A program made the position numbers and the translations under genes. From Dichloromethanomonas sp964477085 (lineage in GTDB: Bacteria; Bacillota; Desulfitobacteriia; Desulfitobacteriales; Syntrophobotulaceae): a stretch of DNA of 32,196 bases. Of this stretch, positions 22,907 through 32,111 are shown one piece after another (position 1 is the stretch's first letter; the number at the start of each line of letters is the position of its first letter). The notes beneath the pieces are model-generated. The model was not told where the DNA came from. It was given only the letters and a program-made list of their open reading frames with translations, and did not search any database. The stretch covers positions 1 to 32,196 of the forward strand of contig CAYZDF010000035.1 in NCBI GenBank assembly GCA_964477085.1, written 5' to 3'.

Positions 22907-24012
22907 CCGATATGATGATGTAAGAGCTTCTTTCTCACAAGATAGACCATAAGTAAGATCATAGGAATAACCAAGATAAAAACAAAGCCAATATAAGACA
23001 AAATTTTATAAGAAATTATGTTGGAAATAACAGAAAATTTTTTCAGTTTAGTGCTAAGACTCACCAAGAATACAAGACCAGCTAAGGGGATAAGAAATTT
23101 CTTATTGGACTTAACATTAAACACCTGCTTCATACCTACTGATGCAACATATAAATAAGTTGACAGCTTCAGTAACTCTACTAAAAACCAGCCGATGACA
23201 TTCAAAGATTCAATACGCTGAATAAAATCAAAAAGATCAATTAATTTAGCATAGTAAAAATGGGGAAAGTTAGAATTCTTTGCTAATTGAATACCCATAG
23301 TAGCAAGAACAGGAATGGTGATTAAGATCAGTAACAGGATAAATAGTACTACAGAATAGGTAAAAATCTTATTTAAGTCTTTTTTATTCTTTAGATTTGG
23401 AACGATCATGCAGAGAATGATAACCTCATAAAACCGACTGGAAAAATAAAAAGCTCCCTCATTGATCTGCTGAAAACCGGAATCCTTGTACACCGGACGA
23501 AACACTTCAAGATTCATATCATTGAAGCCCAAAATGAAAAAAAGAAAAATGACAAAGATAATATACGGGACAAACAATTCGGCCGTCCTTCCAATCGTTT
23601 CTATTCCCTTGAAAGAACCATAAACAGATGCTGCCAACGCGAAGATCATAATGGCGTAAGCAGGCGTTTCAGGCATGATGGCAGTTAAAATAAAAATAGT
23701 AACTTCAGACAATACCAACACGCTGATTAATAATATAAAAGCTATATATAGTGTTCCTATGAATTTCCCAATATATTTTCCCATAATTTTTTCTGTATAC
23801 TGAATTAAAGTGAGTTCAGGAAAATGGTTACTGAGGTACAATAATGGTATAGAAATAATGACAATATATACGCTCGAAAATATTTGCATTATCCATATGT
23901 CTTGATTAGCAGGCGGTATCGACAGTGGCAAATAAACATAACCTGTTGTTAACCTGCAACCGATGATGATCAGAATGGCTTGTAACATGGATATATTCTC
24001 AGCTTTTGGCAT
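22903..24012 (-). CDS. gerKB: Germinant receptor B subunit (GerAB/GerKB family)
   Basis: A 369-residue spore membrane permease-like protein of the APC-related GerAB family, thought to bind the germinant. About ten hydrophobic helices are visible, and the N-terminal SMLQAILIIIGCRLTTGYVYLP region is family-like. EVIILCMIVPNL in the middle and a short basic end (RKKLLHHHIG) complete it. ATG overlaps the gerKC stop by one base (TAATG), with GAGGAGG upstream inside gerKC. It is last in an A-C-B order operon, as in the Bacillus gerK locus. Germinant specificity cannot be read from sequence. Confidence 0.92.
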   Translation of the reverse strand: MPKAENISMLQAILIIIGCRLTTGYVYLPLSIPPANQDIWIMQIFSSVYIVIISIPLLYLSNHFPELTLIQYTEKIMGKYIGKFIGTLYIAFILLISVLVLSEVTIFILTAIMPETPAYAIMIFALAASVYGSFKGIETIGRTAELFVPYIIFVIFLFFILGFNDMNLEVFRPVYKDSGFQQINEGAFYFSSRFYEVIILCMIVPNLKNKKDLNKIFTYSVVLFILLLILITIPVLATMGIQLAKNSNFPHFYYAKLIDLFDFIQRIESLNVIGWFLVELLKLSTYLYVASVGMKQVFNVKSNKKFLIPLAGLVFLVSLSTKLKKFSVISNIISYKILSYIGFVFILVIPMILLMVYLVRKKLLHHHIG

Positions 24013-25208
24013 TATCGTTCCCTCCTCGCTGTCTTCGATACCAAGCCAATCCTGTTGATTTCTGTCTTCACTTCGACAGTAACCTCAGCTGTAGAAAGAA
24101 TATCCTCCCAATTGTCCTTCATCCTTTCCCACTCCACAAGGCTTTTTTTGCGAACTATTCTGCCAAAACCAAAGACATCAGCGCGATACTCTTTCTGCAC
24201 TTTTTCTATAACATCTTCAATTTGGCTTTTAAGAACATTGGAATTTGCAAGAGCTATTTTTTCAAGGATTTCCGGATTGCTGACATCAATATTTGCCCAT
24301 TCTTCTCCCAGCATACCTTCTATATTTACTTTAACTTTAATTCTTACTTGATCTCCTTCAATAAAAACCTCATTGTTACTATCAGCCCTGATTATTTCTA
24401 TTGAAGTAACCCCGTCCCCTTCGGGAGCATCCGATACAATAATTCCGCTTTTCACCTCCCCTGTCACAAAGTTTAGGGCTCGCGTCTCAATTCCATCCAA
24501 AAAACCGATCATTTTTCCCTCTAAAAACACGGCTGAGCCTTCATCCTTTATTTCATACTTCGTGCCACCGTTTTCTGAGTTGACCCCTGTTTTAACTTTT
24601 TGTATAGCCTGGACAACACCCATCACCGGTTGGATTCCTTCATCATAGTAGATTCGCAGAAAATCTCGAAGTCTTACCGCTACGGCTTTGGAGTTAGCTT
24701 TTTGGGCCTTAAGTAATCCCTCCAGATAATCTGAAGGAATTTTCTCAATCCCCCCCGAAATCCCTATTATTTCAGAAACAGGATTATTCCTAGCCACAAC
24801 AAGATAGACATTCATCCTGGTTTCATGGTCTCTTTGGAAATAATCAATATATTCCGTGGCCAATCCTTTACGGGCAAAGGCTTCACTAAAAATATATACT
24901 TTGGTATGGGGCCAAAAAAGCTTCCGGTCAAATTTCAATGTCGCATTTCTAATAGCATCAAAAAAAGTATCCCCTGTACTTTCAACATATATGATCTCTT
25001 GACTGCCTCTTTCGCTATCGCTTTTTTTCTGCTGTGGCTTGATTATTTCGAAAATCAACTTGACCTTTTCCTCTGTAGAATCAAACGCTACGGCACCAAT
25101 TATCCCGAGGTCATCCAGTTCCCGGCGATTCCAGCACCCCGAAAAAAAAAGCACCATGGTTAAAACAAGAATAATCGCTAACAGTTTGGTCCAAATAGCC
25201 TTTTTCAA
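24012..25208 (-). CDS. gerKC: Germinant receptor C subunit, lipoprotein (GerAC/GerKC family)
   Basis: A spore-membrane lipoprotein of 399 residues from the chosen start. The signal peptide ends in the lipobox LFFSGC, making Cys25 the lipidation site, and the family motif GCWNRRELDDLGIIGAVAFD follows directly. Domains of the GerAC fold include FSEAFARKGLATEYIDYFQRD (in part) and the C-terminal alpha/beta region with KVQKEYRADVFGFG. The open frame extends to an ATG 14 codons upstream inside gerKA, but no ribosome site lies there. TTG at 25208 follows AGGAGGG (25221-25227), with a long 12-base spacing, and gives a standard lipoprotein signal. I therefore prefer it. Acts with GerKA and GerKB. Confidence 0.92.
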   Translation of the reverse strand: MKKAIWTKLLAIILVLTMVLFFSGCWNRRELDDLGIIGAVAFDSTEEKVKLIFEIIKPQQKKSDSERGSQEIIYVESTGDTFFDAIRNATLKFDRKLFWPHTKVYIFSEAFARKGLATEYIDYFQRDHETRMNVYLVVARNNPVSEIIGISGGIEKIPSDYLEGLLKAQKANSKAVAVRLRDFLRIYYDEGIQPVMGVVQAIQKVKTGVNSENGGTKYEIKDEGSAVFLEGKMIGFLDGIETRALNFVTGEVKSGIIVSDAPEGDGVTSIEIIRADSNNEVFIEGDQVRIKVKVNIEGMLGEEWANIDVSNPEILEKIALANSNVLKSQIEDVIEKVQKEYRADVFGFGRIVRKKSLVEWERMKDNWEDILSTAEVTVEVKTEINRIGLVSKTARRER

Positions 25209-25215
25209 GCAAAAA

Positions 25216-26772
25216 TCACTCCCTCCTAATGTTGCCTTGTCTTTTAACATTTTCTTTTGTTATAGATGTAGGTCTTTTCTTCATAAGAAATAACGGTATC
25301 CTCAATATAAAATCTTTCATATCACTGGCACTAAATGGTGCCAGACCCGAAACATAGGGAACTCCAAAGGAACGGAGTGATACAGCCTGAGCGACAATGA
25401 TATAGATTCCGCAGATAATCCCATACAACCCCATCATTCCGCCTAAAGACAATAAAAATAACCTATAAACTACCATCATTTCGGTAAAAGCTGGAATTAC
25501 AAAGCTTGTTACGGCTGTGATGGCGGTGATGATTACCATAGGCGCACTGACAAGCCCAGCGTTAACAGCAGCTTCACCAATTACTAATGCGCCCACAATA
25601 CTGATTGCAGGTCCTATCGCCCTAGGCAGCCTGGTACCAGACTCCCTGAGCAGTTCATATAACACCCCCATTATAAATGCTTCTGCAATCGCGGGTAACG
25701 GAATGCCCTCTCTGGCACCTGCCATACTAATCAAGAGAACGGTCGGGATCATCTCCTGATGAAAGGTAGAAAGGGCAACATAAAGAGACGGAAGCAAGAC
25801 ACTGATTAATAAAGCTGTTACCCTTAGTATTCTCAATAGGGTAGCCAGATAAGACCGAATGTAATAGTCCTCGCTCGTTTGGATATTTTCCGTAAATAAA
25901 AAAGGCATCGTAAGTACATGAGGAGTCCCGTCGCATAGAACAGCAACCCGCCCTTCTAAGAGTTTGGCCGCTGCAACATCAGGTTTTTGTGTGTTCCCGA
26001 CTGTAGAAAACAGGGAAGCAGTGTTGTCTTCAATATACTGTTCAATGTATCCCGATTCTAAAATAGAATCGGTGTCAATACTATTAATTCTTCTTCTTAC
26101 TTCAGTAAGAACAGCCCTATTGACAATACCGTGAATATAAGCTACAGCAATATCCGTCTTGGTTTGTTTTCCAAGTTTCAAGCTTTCAAAAACAAGATTG
26201 TTATTTTTTATTTTTCTCCGGAGCAGCGATATATTTACCCCTATACTTTCAACAAATCCTTCTTTGGGACCTCGGATAACTGATTCGATATCCGGTTGTT
26301 CGACAGCCCGCTGTTCCCATCCTTTGACATCCAAAATTAAAGAAGCGTCAAAACCCTCGATAAACATTGCGGTTTTGCCACATAAAATCTCATCTACGAC
26401 CTCCGACATCCATTTAGTTTCCTTAACATTTGACACATAAGTGTTTGCTCTAAAACTATGATCCTTTTGGCTTGTGATCAAAGGCGTGATGACATCACGA
26501 TTGAGTACTTCCTTATTAACTAGCCCATCGATGTAAACAATAAAAGTCTTTGGATCAGAATCAGACTCAAAATCGTAAAATATCACATCGCTGCTGTTCT
26601 TGAAAAACTCTATTAAGAAATCTTTATTCGATTGCACTGCAGTCGACACAATAACATTTCCTTTTTCATTGCTTTCTTTTTGTTTTATATCAATATTATT
26701 GTGCCGGATAGAACCATTGCTATGTTTATGTTGGGAATTCTTTATCTTGTTTCGTAATTTAGAAAAGAGCAT
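25216..26772 (-). CDS. gerKA: Germinant receptor A subunit (GerAA/GerKA family)
   Basis: A 518-residue inner spore membrane protein. The first 40 residues are polar and rich in Lys, Asn, Gln and His. A soluble domain follows with DASLILDVKGWEQRAVEQPD, IRGPKEGFVESIGVN and QTKTDIAVAYIHGIVN (residues about 143-220), then QKPDVAAAKLLEGRVAVLCDGTP (in part). About five membrane helices fill residues 315-480, and a basic tail ends it. It is a paralogue of the SpoVAF protein in this window. Together GerKA, GerKB and GerKC form a germinant receptor. AAAGGAAA lies about 12 bases before ATG. A GAATA with an AATAATT 18 bases later lies upstream and weakly resembles a sigma-G promoter. Confidence 0.93.
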   Translation of the reverse strand: MLFSKLRNKIKNSQHKHSNGSIRHNNIDIKQKESNEKGNVIVSTAVQSNKDFLIEFFKNSSDVIFYDFESDSDPKTFIVYIDGLVNKEVLNRDVITPLITSQKDHSFRANTYVSNVKETKWMSEVVDEILCGKTAMFIEGFDASLILDVKGWEQRAVEQPDIESVIRGPKEGFVESIGVNISLLRRKIKNNNLVFESLKLGKQTKTDIAVAYIHGIVNRAVLTEVRRRINSIDTDSILESGYIEQYIEDNTASLFSTVGNTQKPDVAAAKLLEGRVAVLCDGTPHVLTMPFLFTENIQTSEDYYIRSYLATLLRILRVTALLISVLLPSLYVALSTFHQEMIPTVLLISMAGAREGIPLPAIAEAFIMGVLYELLRESGTRLPRAIGPAISIVGALVIGEAAVNAGLVSAPMVIITAITAVTSFVIPAFTEMMVVYRLFLLSLGGMMGLYGIICGIYIIVAQAVSLRSFGVPYVSGLAPFSASDMKDFILRIPLFLMKKRPTSITKENVKRQGNIRRE

Positions 26773-26910
26773 ATAACGTTCATTTCCTTTATTCGTAATA
26801 CCACTTTCATTATCTAAAATTATTCTCGCTAATCTTATTATTTATTCCTTTATTTACCCGGTTACATTAGACCGTTTCTCTCGATAAGATAAAGAATGAT
26901 AAATAATAAG

Positions 26911-26939
26911 TGCTAGCTATAATATTCCTACAGCTAGCA
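26911..26939 (-). terminator. Probable terminator of the CoA-binding gene
   Basis: A perfect 8-bp stem, TGCTAGCT (26911-26918) with AGCTAGCA (26932-26939), and a 13-base loop. The minus-strand side continues into CTTATTATTTATC, which is T-rich but not a clean run. Confidence 0.55.
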
Positions 26940-26969
26940 AACCATTATAATATTTAAAAATTACTCGGA

Positions 26970-27461
26970 TTAAAACCTCTGGTACTTATTGGGTACCTTC
27001 TTTTCTTTCCAGCCATGCCAATAGCATGGGTTTAGATAAGCAAACGGTTTTGGATAAATTTTATGTTTAAGTATGCAACCCCGAATAATCGATATTCCTT
27101 TCTCCTCGCATTGAGTCTCGAATATAGGTGTCCAGTTTTTCTCCTGAAACCATATGTACTTGGCTCCGATATCTGCTGCCTGGGAGACGATATCTGTTAT
27201 ATATTCTGCCCTCAGACAAGGAACGATTACATCGACTTTACCCTTTAAGCTTTCCAGATCAGGATAGATTTTACTACCCTCAAATCGTGGTAATTCAGGA
27301 GCGGCCACATACACTTTACACCCGAAATCTTTTAGAGTATGCCAGGCTTTGTAGGCATGCCTGTGTTTCTGAAGCCGATCAGCATTAGCCACAATAGCGT
27401 AACTCATTTTGGTATTAAGCGGTCCGTTAATCTCATAAACATGATTCCTTAACTTTTTCAT
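26970..27461 (-). CDS. CoA-binding domain protein (CoA_binding_2 type)
   Basis: A cytosolic protein of about 163 residues with a Rossmann-like pattern. Family-like features in order: AIVANADRLQKHRHAYKAW, then GCKVYVAAPELPRFEGSKIYPDL, KVDVIVPCL, GAKYIWFQE and GISIIRGCILKH. This spacing matches small CoA-binding proteins such as YccU/YneT, whose real role is unclear. The open frame begins at TTG 27494, but GGAG and a G6 run sit before ATG at 27461, so I start it there. It stands alone between the ger operon and the nucleoside salvage operon, with a terminator on each side. Confidence 0.75.
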   Translation of the reverse strand: MKKLRNHVYEINGPLNTKMSYAIVANADRLQKHRHAYKAWHTLKDFGCKVYVAAPELPRFEGSKIYPDLESLKGKVDVIVPCLRAEYITDIVSQAADIGAKYIWFQEKNWTPIFETQCEEKGISIIRGCILKHKIYPKPFAYLNPCYWHGWKEKKVPNKYQRF

Positions 27462-27557
27462 GCCCCCCAACTCCTGTCTAAGAGATACTATCAATATCTA
27501 ACAAGTATTCTTAAAATATGTCTATGAGATTAATGATCGATACTTGCCCGTTGATAG

Positions 27558-27589
27558 AAAAAAGGACATCCTCCAGTTGAAGAATGCCC
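27558..27589 (-). terminator. Intrinsic terminator of the xerD-deoB-punA-pdp operon
   Basis: An 11-bp stem with three G-T pairs (27564-27574 with 27579-27589), a 4-base loop and a six-T tract on the minus strand (27563-27558). It lies 125 bases past the pdp stop. Confidence 0.85.
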
Positions 27590-27713
27590 AAATGACCTTA
27601 AATTCTTATCATCCTATTCAGTATTGTAATTGCTTGATTGGAATTACTGTTTTGCAATTGTACAGTTTTTATCACCGTTTAGTGATTGACTTGAACGATT
27701 TTATGGTCTTCTA

Positions 27714-29015
27714 CTAGCGTACCACCTTAGACACAAAGGCTTGTGGTCCGGCCGGTTTATCAGCGATCTGAATAGCTTGGTCTAAGGCTTCACAAACTTG
27801 ATTGATTTTACTCTCGTCCGAAGTATATAATTCCAAGATGGATTCGCCTGCTTTGATATAATCTCCGCTCTTTTTACAGAGATAGATCCCTGCACCTAAG
27901 TCGATCGTACTTTCCTTGGTTTCCCTTCCGGCCCCAAGCTCCATGGCGGCAATACCCAGTCTCAGAGCATCCATATTCACAATATTGCCGTCTCTTTTCG
28001 CTTGATATTCGGCTTTAATAGGGGCGAGCGGAAGGTTTTTCTTACGGATACTCTCCGTATCTCCGCCTTGAGCAGCCACGAATTCCTGAAACTTCTCCCA
28101 GGCCTTACCATTGGTGATGGCAGATTTCAGCAACTTTTCAGCTTCTTCTTGGGTGAATGCTCTTCCCCCTAAGATAAGCATCCAACTGCCTAACTCGTAG
28201 CATACTTCCATCAGATCCTCAGAACCCGTTCCCTGCAGACAATCGATAGCCTCTATCACTTCAATACTGTTGCCGATCGCTTTACCTAAGGGCTGATTCA
28301 TATTACTAAGGACAGCTACAGTATCTCTACCCAGACTCTTACCGATAGATACCATGGTGGTGGCCAGCATTTCTGCATCATTCAGTGTGGCCATAAAGGC
28401 ACCGGAACCGAACTTAACATCCAGAACAATCCCTTGAGCACCCGAAGCAATCTTTTTACTCATGATGGATGAGGCGATAAGGGGTATGGAATCCACCGTT
28501 GCTGTCACATCCCGTAAGGCGTAAAGCTTCTTATCGGCTGGAACCAGATTTCTTGTCTGCGCTATGACACTGATCCCAATCTTGTTAACCTGTTGCAGGA
28601 AAGCTTCTTGACTCAACTCCACCTTAAAACCTGGGATAGATGATAATTTATCGATCGTTCCTCCGGTATGGCCTAATCCTCTCCCGGACATTTTCGCTAC
28701 AGGTACGCCACAGGCTGCTACCATCGGAGCGACAATCAGGGTTGTTTTATCCCCTACCCCGCCGGAACTGTGTTTATCGACAAAAGTTTTACCTGGTAAA
28801 GATAACTCAACCTGATCACCACTTTCAGCCATGGCCATTGTCAAAGCAGCGGTCTCATCAGTATTCATCCCTTGAAAGAAAATAGCCATTGCCAAAGCAG
28901 CCATCTGATAATCTTTGATGGTTTCATGGACATAGCCACGGATGATAAATTGTATCTCCTCCGAAGACAATGCCAGTCCGTCTCTTTTCTTTTGAATGAG
29001 ATCTACGATTCTCAT
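27714..29015 (-). CDS. pdp: Pyrimidine-nucleoside phosphorylase
   Basis: Cleaves uridine, thymidine and deoxyuridine with phosphate to the base and (deoxy)ribose-1-phosphate. 433 residues from the chosen start, the standard length for Pdp. Motifs: phosphate-site KHSSGGVGDKT at 81-91 and the family signature SGRGLGHTGGTIDKLSSIPG at 110-129. The frame extends nine codons further to ATG 29042 but lacks a ribosome site there; MRIVDLIQKKRDG is the usual N-terminus and AGGGTG lies seven bases before ATG 29015. Downstream of punA and deoB, whose products use the same sugar phosphates. DeoA (thymidine-specific) is the alternative; the Gram-positive context favours Pdp. Confidence 0.93.
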   Translation of the reverse strand: MRIVDLIQKKRDGLALSSEEIQFIIRGYVHETIKDYQMAALAMAIFFQGMNTDETAALTMAMAESGDQVELSLPGKTFVDKHSSGGVGDKTTLIVAPMVAACGVPVAKMSGRGLGHTGGTIDKLSSIPGFKVELSQEAFLQQVNKIGISVIAQTRNLVPADKKLYALRDVTATVDSIPLIASSIMSKKIASGAQGIVLDVKFGSGAFMATLNDAEMLATTMVSIGKSLGRDTVAVLSNMNQPLGKAIGNSIEVIEAIDCLQGTGSEDLMEVCYELGSWMLILGGRAFTQEEAEKLLKSAITNGKAWEKFQEFVAAQGGDTESIRKKNLPLAPIKAEYQAKRDGNIVNMDALRLGIAAMELGAGRETKESTIDLGAGIYLCKKSGDYIKAGESILELYTSDESKINQVCEALDQAIQIADKPAGPQAFVSKVVR

Positions 29016-29160
29016 ATCTGTCACCCTATACCTTCTTACCATATCACTTATTCTAGACGCTTATTTAAGAATTAAAGTACCGCTTATTGAGGATTATATC
29101 TTACTTAAGTGTGGTCTGTCTCAATGTCCCTTGTCCTGCAATCATTGTCAGAGGTTCGTT

Positions 29161-29994
29161 TTATCTTAGAACCCCAACCAGGCTCTGAACATAATCCACA
29201 AAAAGACGTTCGATTTTTTCCGTAGTCTGAATAACCTCGGCATGATTTAACTTCTGCTTTAGTATTCCAGCAGCCATGTTAGTTACACAGGAAATTCCCA
29301 AAACACGCATTCGTGCATGATTGGCCACGATCACTTCAGGAACAGTGGACATTCCCACCAGATCGGCCCCGATCGTCCTCAGATACCTTATTTCAGCCGG
29401 TGTTTCATAACTTGGTCCGCTGACAGCTGCATAGACTCCTTCCTGCGGTTGGATCCCCTTTTCTTTCATTAAGCTTAGAGCTTTCTCTCTCCAATCGGCA
29501 TTGTATGCTTCACTCATATCTGGAAATCTTGGACCCTGGGAAGAGAGGTTCGCACCCCGTAAGGGATTATTACCCATTAAATTGATGTGATCTTTAATGA
29601 TTATCAGATCCCCTGGTTGATAATCTGTATTAATCCCTCCAGCTGCATTAGTGACCAAAAGACCATTGATACCCATCGAACGCATAACGCGTACCGGGAA
29701 GGTTACGTCATACATTTCGTAACCCTCATAATAATGGAACCGTCCCTGAAGGACCATTACGGGTTGGGATGAGATCGTACCAATCATCAGCTTACCCGAA
29801 TGTCCCTGAACTGTCGAAACAGGAAAGTGAGGGATTTCCTTATAGGGAATGATTGTTGCGTTTTCCACCTTTTCAGCTAGTTTTCCCAGCCCTGAACCTA
29901 GAATTACTCCTAATACCGGTGTCTGACCTGTTTGTTTCATTATATATTTCTTAGCATCATCAATCCTGGCCATCAGTTTCTTTTCTGTTATCAT
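29161..29994 (-). CDS. punA: Purine-nucleoside phosphorylase, trimeric class
   Basis: Splits inosine and guanosine type nucleosides with phosphate. 277 residues, the trimeric low-mass class. Active-site segments: GSGLG (33-37), GHSG with His65, GRFHYYEG with Arg85 and His87, NAAGG (116-120), SGPSYETPAE with Glu201, VGMSTVPE (213-220) with Met215, and TNMAAG with Asn239. The ATG at 29994 lies inside the end of deoB, giving a 35-base overlap; AAGGAG lies just upstream within deoB. Sugar-1-phosphate product is the substrate of DeoB, so the operon forms one pathway. The gap to pdp is 145 bases. Confidence 0.95.
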   Translation of the reverse strand: MITEKKLMARIDDAKKYIMKQTGQTPVLGVILGSGLGKLAEKVENATIIPYKEIPHFPVSTVQGHSGKLMIGTISSQPVMVLQGRFHYYEGYEMYDVTFPVRVMRSMGINGLLVTNAAGGINTDYQPGDLIIIKDHINLMGNNPLRGANLSSQGPRFPDMSEAYNADWREKALSLMKEKGIQPQEGVYAAVSGPSYETPAEIRYLRTIGADLVGMSTVPEVIVANHARMRVLGISCVTNMAAGILKQKLNHAEVIQTTEKIERLFVDYVQSLVGVLR

Positions 29995-31168
29995 TTTGAT
30001 TCTCCTTTATCTCAGAATAGAAGCTTCTACCATTAGTTAAAGTTTCCAGGGAAAGGTATTCGGCAATGGTTGCACCCACATCAGCAAATGAGCTTCTTGT
30101 CCCTAAATCAACCCCTTTTTTCAGGGAATGACCATAGACAAGCAAAGGGACGTATTCCCTGGAATGATCAGTACTCGAAGTTGTGGGGTCACACCCATGG
30201 TCTGCCGTGATAATCAACATATCATGTTCGCCTAGGGCGTCGATGATTTCTGGAATTCGTGTGTCCAGTTCCTCAAGTGCTTCAGCATAACCTTTAACGT
30301 TGTTTCGATGACCGTAAACCATGTCAAAGTCCACAAGATTGGTAAAAATCAGACCAGGTTCTTCCCGACCTAAATAGGACAGCGTCTTCTCGATCCCATC
30401 CATATTGCCTGAAGTCGGTACATATTCACTGATGCCCTTACCAGCAAAGATATCGTTGATTTTTCCCACAGCCAGAACCTTTTGACCCGATTCCGTGATG
30501 TAATCCAACAACGTCTTGGCAGGGGGTTCGACCGAAAAATCATGCCTATTGGTCGTTCTTTGGAATCGGCCCTCTTCACCAATAAATGGGCGGGCGATGA
30601 CCCGTGAAACATTTAAATCGCCTTTGAGCATTTCCCTGGCTATCTTACAAATGTTCATCAATTCTTCGAGTCTGATGATTTCTTCATGTGCAGCAATCTG
30701 AAAAACAGAGTCAGCTGACGTATAAACAATCGGTTTACCGGTCTTGATATGCTCTGCTCCCAAACGTTCAATAATCTCAGTTCCAGAGGCCACCTCGTTA
30801 CCTAAAACCTGACGGCCAATTCTTTTTTCAAATTCTCGGATAAACTCTTCTGGAAAGCCCTTAGGAAAGGTTGGAAATCCTTGTTCCATAATAAGTCCTG
30901 TCAATTCCCAATGCCCAATGGTGGTGTCTTTTCCTTTGGAGCGTTCCGCCATTTTTCCATAGTTGGCTTTGGCTTTACTTACCGGTGAAATACAAGGAAT
31001 ATCAATGATATTACCCAGCCCTAGTGCTCTGAGATGGGGAACCTTTAATCCAACTTTCTGAGAAATATTCAAAAGTGTATTGCTGCCCTCATCTCCATAG
31101 TCACGGGCATCAGGCAGTTCTCCGATCCCCACGCTATCCATCACGAGAAGTATTGCTCGATGTACCAT
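29960..31168 (-). CDS. deoB: Phosphopentomutase
   Basis: Interconverts (deoxy)ribose-1-phosphate and -5-phosphate, linking nucleoside cleavage to central metabolism. 402 residues of the alkaline phosphatase superfamily. The N-terminal metal ligand lies in MDSVGIGELPDA (Asp11). The phosphorylated threonine is in KDTTIGHWE (Thr82 or Thr83). Further metal ligands lie in DFDMVYGHR, TADHGCDPT and TDHSREYVPLLVY. ATG at 31168 overlaps xerD by 35 bases and has AAGGAGG upstream. The last residues (NQNDNRKETDGQD) are polar and overlap the start of punA. Manganese dependence is known for the family. Confidence 0.96.
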   Translation of the reverse strand: MVHRAILLVMDSVGIGELPDARDYGDEGSNTLLNISQKVGLKVPHLRALGLGNIIDIPCISPVSKAKANYGKMAERSKGKDTTIGHWELTGLIMEQGFPTFPKGFPEEFIREFEKRIGRQVLGNEVASGTEIIERLGAEHIKTGKPIVYTSADSVFQIAAHEEIIRLEELMNICKIAREMLKGDLNVSRVIARPFIGEEGRFQRTTNRHDFSVEPPAKTLLDYITESGQKVLAVGKINDIFAGKGISEYVPTSGNMDGIEKTLSYLGREEPGLIFTNLVDFDMVYGHRNNVKGYAEALEELDTRIPEIIDALGEHDMLIITADHGCDPTTSSTDHSREYVPLLVYGHSLKKGVDLGTRSSFADVGATIAEYLSLETLTNGRSFYSEIKENQNDNRKETDGQD

Positions 31169-32111
31169 TTTCGTCCCCTCCTTGTTTTGCTCGTGGATGT
31201 GCTTTACGAAAGACTTCTAAAATTCGTTTTCTGGAAACATGAGTATAAATCTGAGTCGTCGATATGTCCGCATGCCCCAGCATTTCTTGTACCGACCGCA
31301 AATCAGCCCCATTATCAAGTAAATGAGTGGCAAAACTGTGTCTTAACAAATGAGGGTAGATATTTTGATTCAATCGATTGATCTTGCCCCATTTTTTAAG
31401 AATCTGCCAGACCCCTTGTCGGGACAGCCTCTTGCCACGGTTATTCAGAAATAGCGTATTTTTATCCTGTACAGAAGGTTTGTGATTACGTAACAATAAT
31501 GTTTGTCTGGAAGATGTCAGGTAGTCGTTGATCACCGAGAGACCTGCTTGACCGACCGGAACTATTCTTTCCTTACTTCCTTTCCCCCGACAGCGGAGAT
31601 AACCCAGGTTAAAAGAAACATCATTGACACTTAGATTGATGAGTTCAGATACTCTGAGTCCGCTTCCGTATAAAACTTCGATGATAGCTTGATCTCTTAA
31701 TCGGATTTCATCTTTTTTGGGCTGCAAACCTGAAAGAGCGTTATTGATATTCGTCTCAGCTAGTACCTGAGGAAGTTTCTGGTCTAATTTAGGGATTGTG
31801 ATAAACATCGTGGGATCTTCAGTAATTTTATCTTCCTGCAAAAGATAACCATAAAAACCTTTGATGGTAGCACTATATCGAGCCAAAGTTCGGGCTGACC
31901 GACCTTTTTCCTTTTCCACAAGCATAAAGGAAAGAATATCGGACGTGCTGCTTTCCATAAGGTTTTTGGACCGCGTCTGTAAGAAGGAATGAAATTTTTT
32001 AAGATCACGCGCATAATTCAAACACGTATTGGCAGCCAAACCTTTTTCCACTTTAAGATGATATAAAAATTCTTCAATCAAATCATCTTTAACCTGGCTT
32101 TGCTTATTCAT
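31134..32111 (-). CDS. xerD: Site-specific tyrosine recombinase XerD
   Basis: Resolves chromosome dimers at dif. 325 residues from the chosen start. An N-terminal SAM-like core-binding domain (about 8-100) precedes the catalytic domain. Catalytic residues: Arg153 in GSGLRVSEL, Lys177 in GKGSKER, His254 and Arg257 in HLLRHSFATHLL, His280 in LGHADISTTQIYTH, and nucleophile Tyr289. The frame extends 15 codons upstream, but TAAGGAGG stands directly before ATG at 32111, so I start there. It lies at the head of xerD-deoB-punA-pdp. XerD rather than XerC is favoured by the neighbouring deoB, as in Bacillus subtilis. The C-terminal tail after 'RKAHPR' is unusually polar and overlaps deoB. Confidence 0.93.
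   Translation of the reverse strand: MNKQSQVKDDLIEEFLYHLKVEKGLAANTCLNYARDLKKFHSFLQTRSKNLMESSTSDILSFMLVEKEKGRSARTLARYSATIKGFYGYLLQEDKITEDPTMFITIPKLDQKLPQVLAETNINNALSGLQPKKDEIRLRDQAIIEVLYGSGLRVSELINLSVNDVSFNLGYLRCRGKGSKERIVPVGQAGLSVINDYLTSSRQTLLLRNHKPSVQDKNTLFLNNRGKRLSRQGVWQILKKWGKINRLNQNIYPHLLRHSFATHLLDNGADLRSVQEMLGHADISTTQIYTHVSRKRILEVFRKAHPRAKQGGDENGTSSNTSRDG

Noticed and set aside
29043..29160. Internal promoter before pdp, from a TATAAT on the minus strand
   Set aside because: The -10 match is good but the only TTGA-type -35 is 20 bases away, outside the usual spacing.
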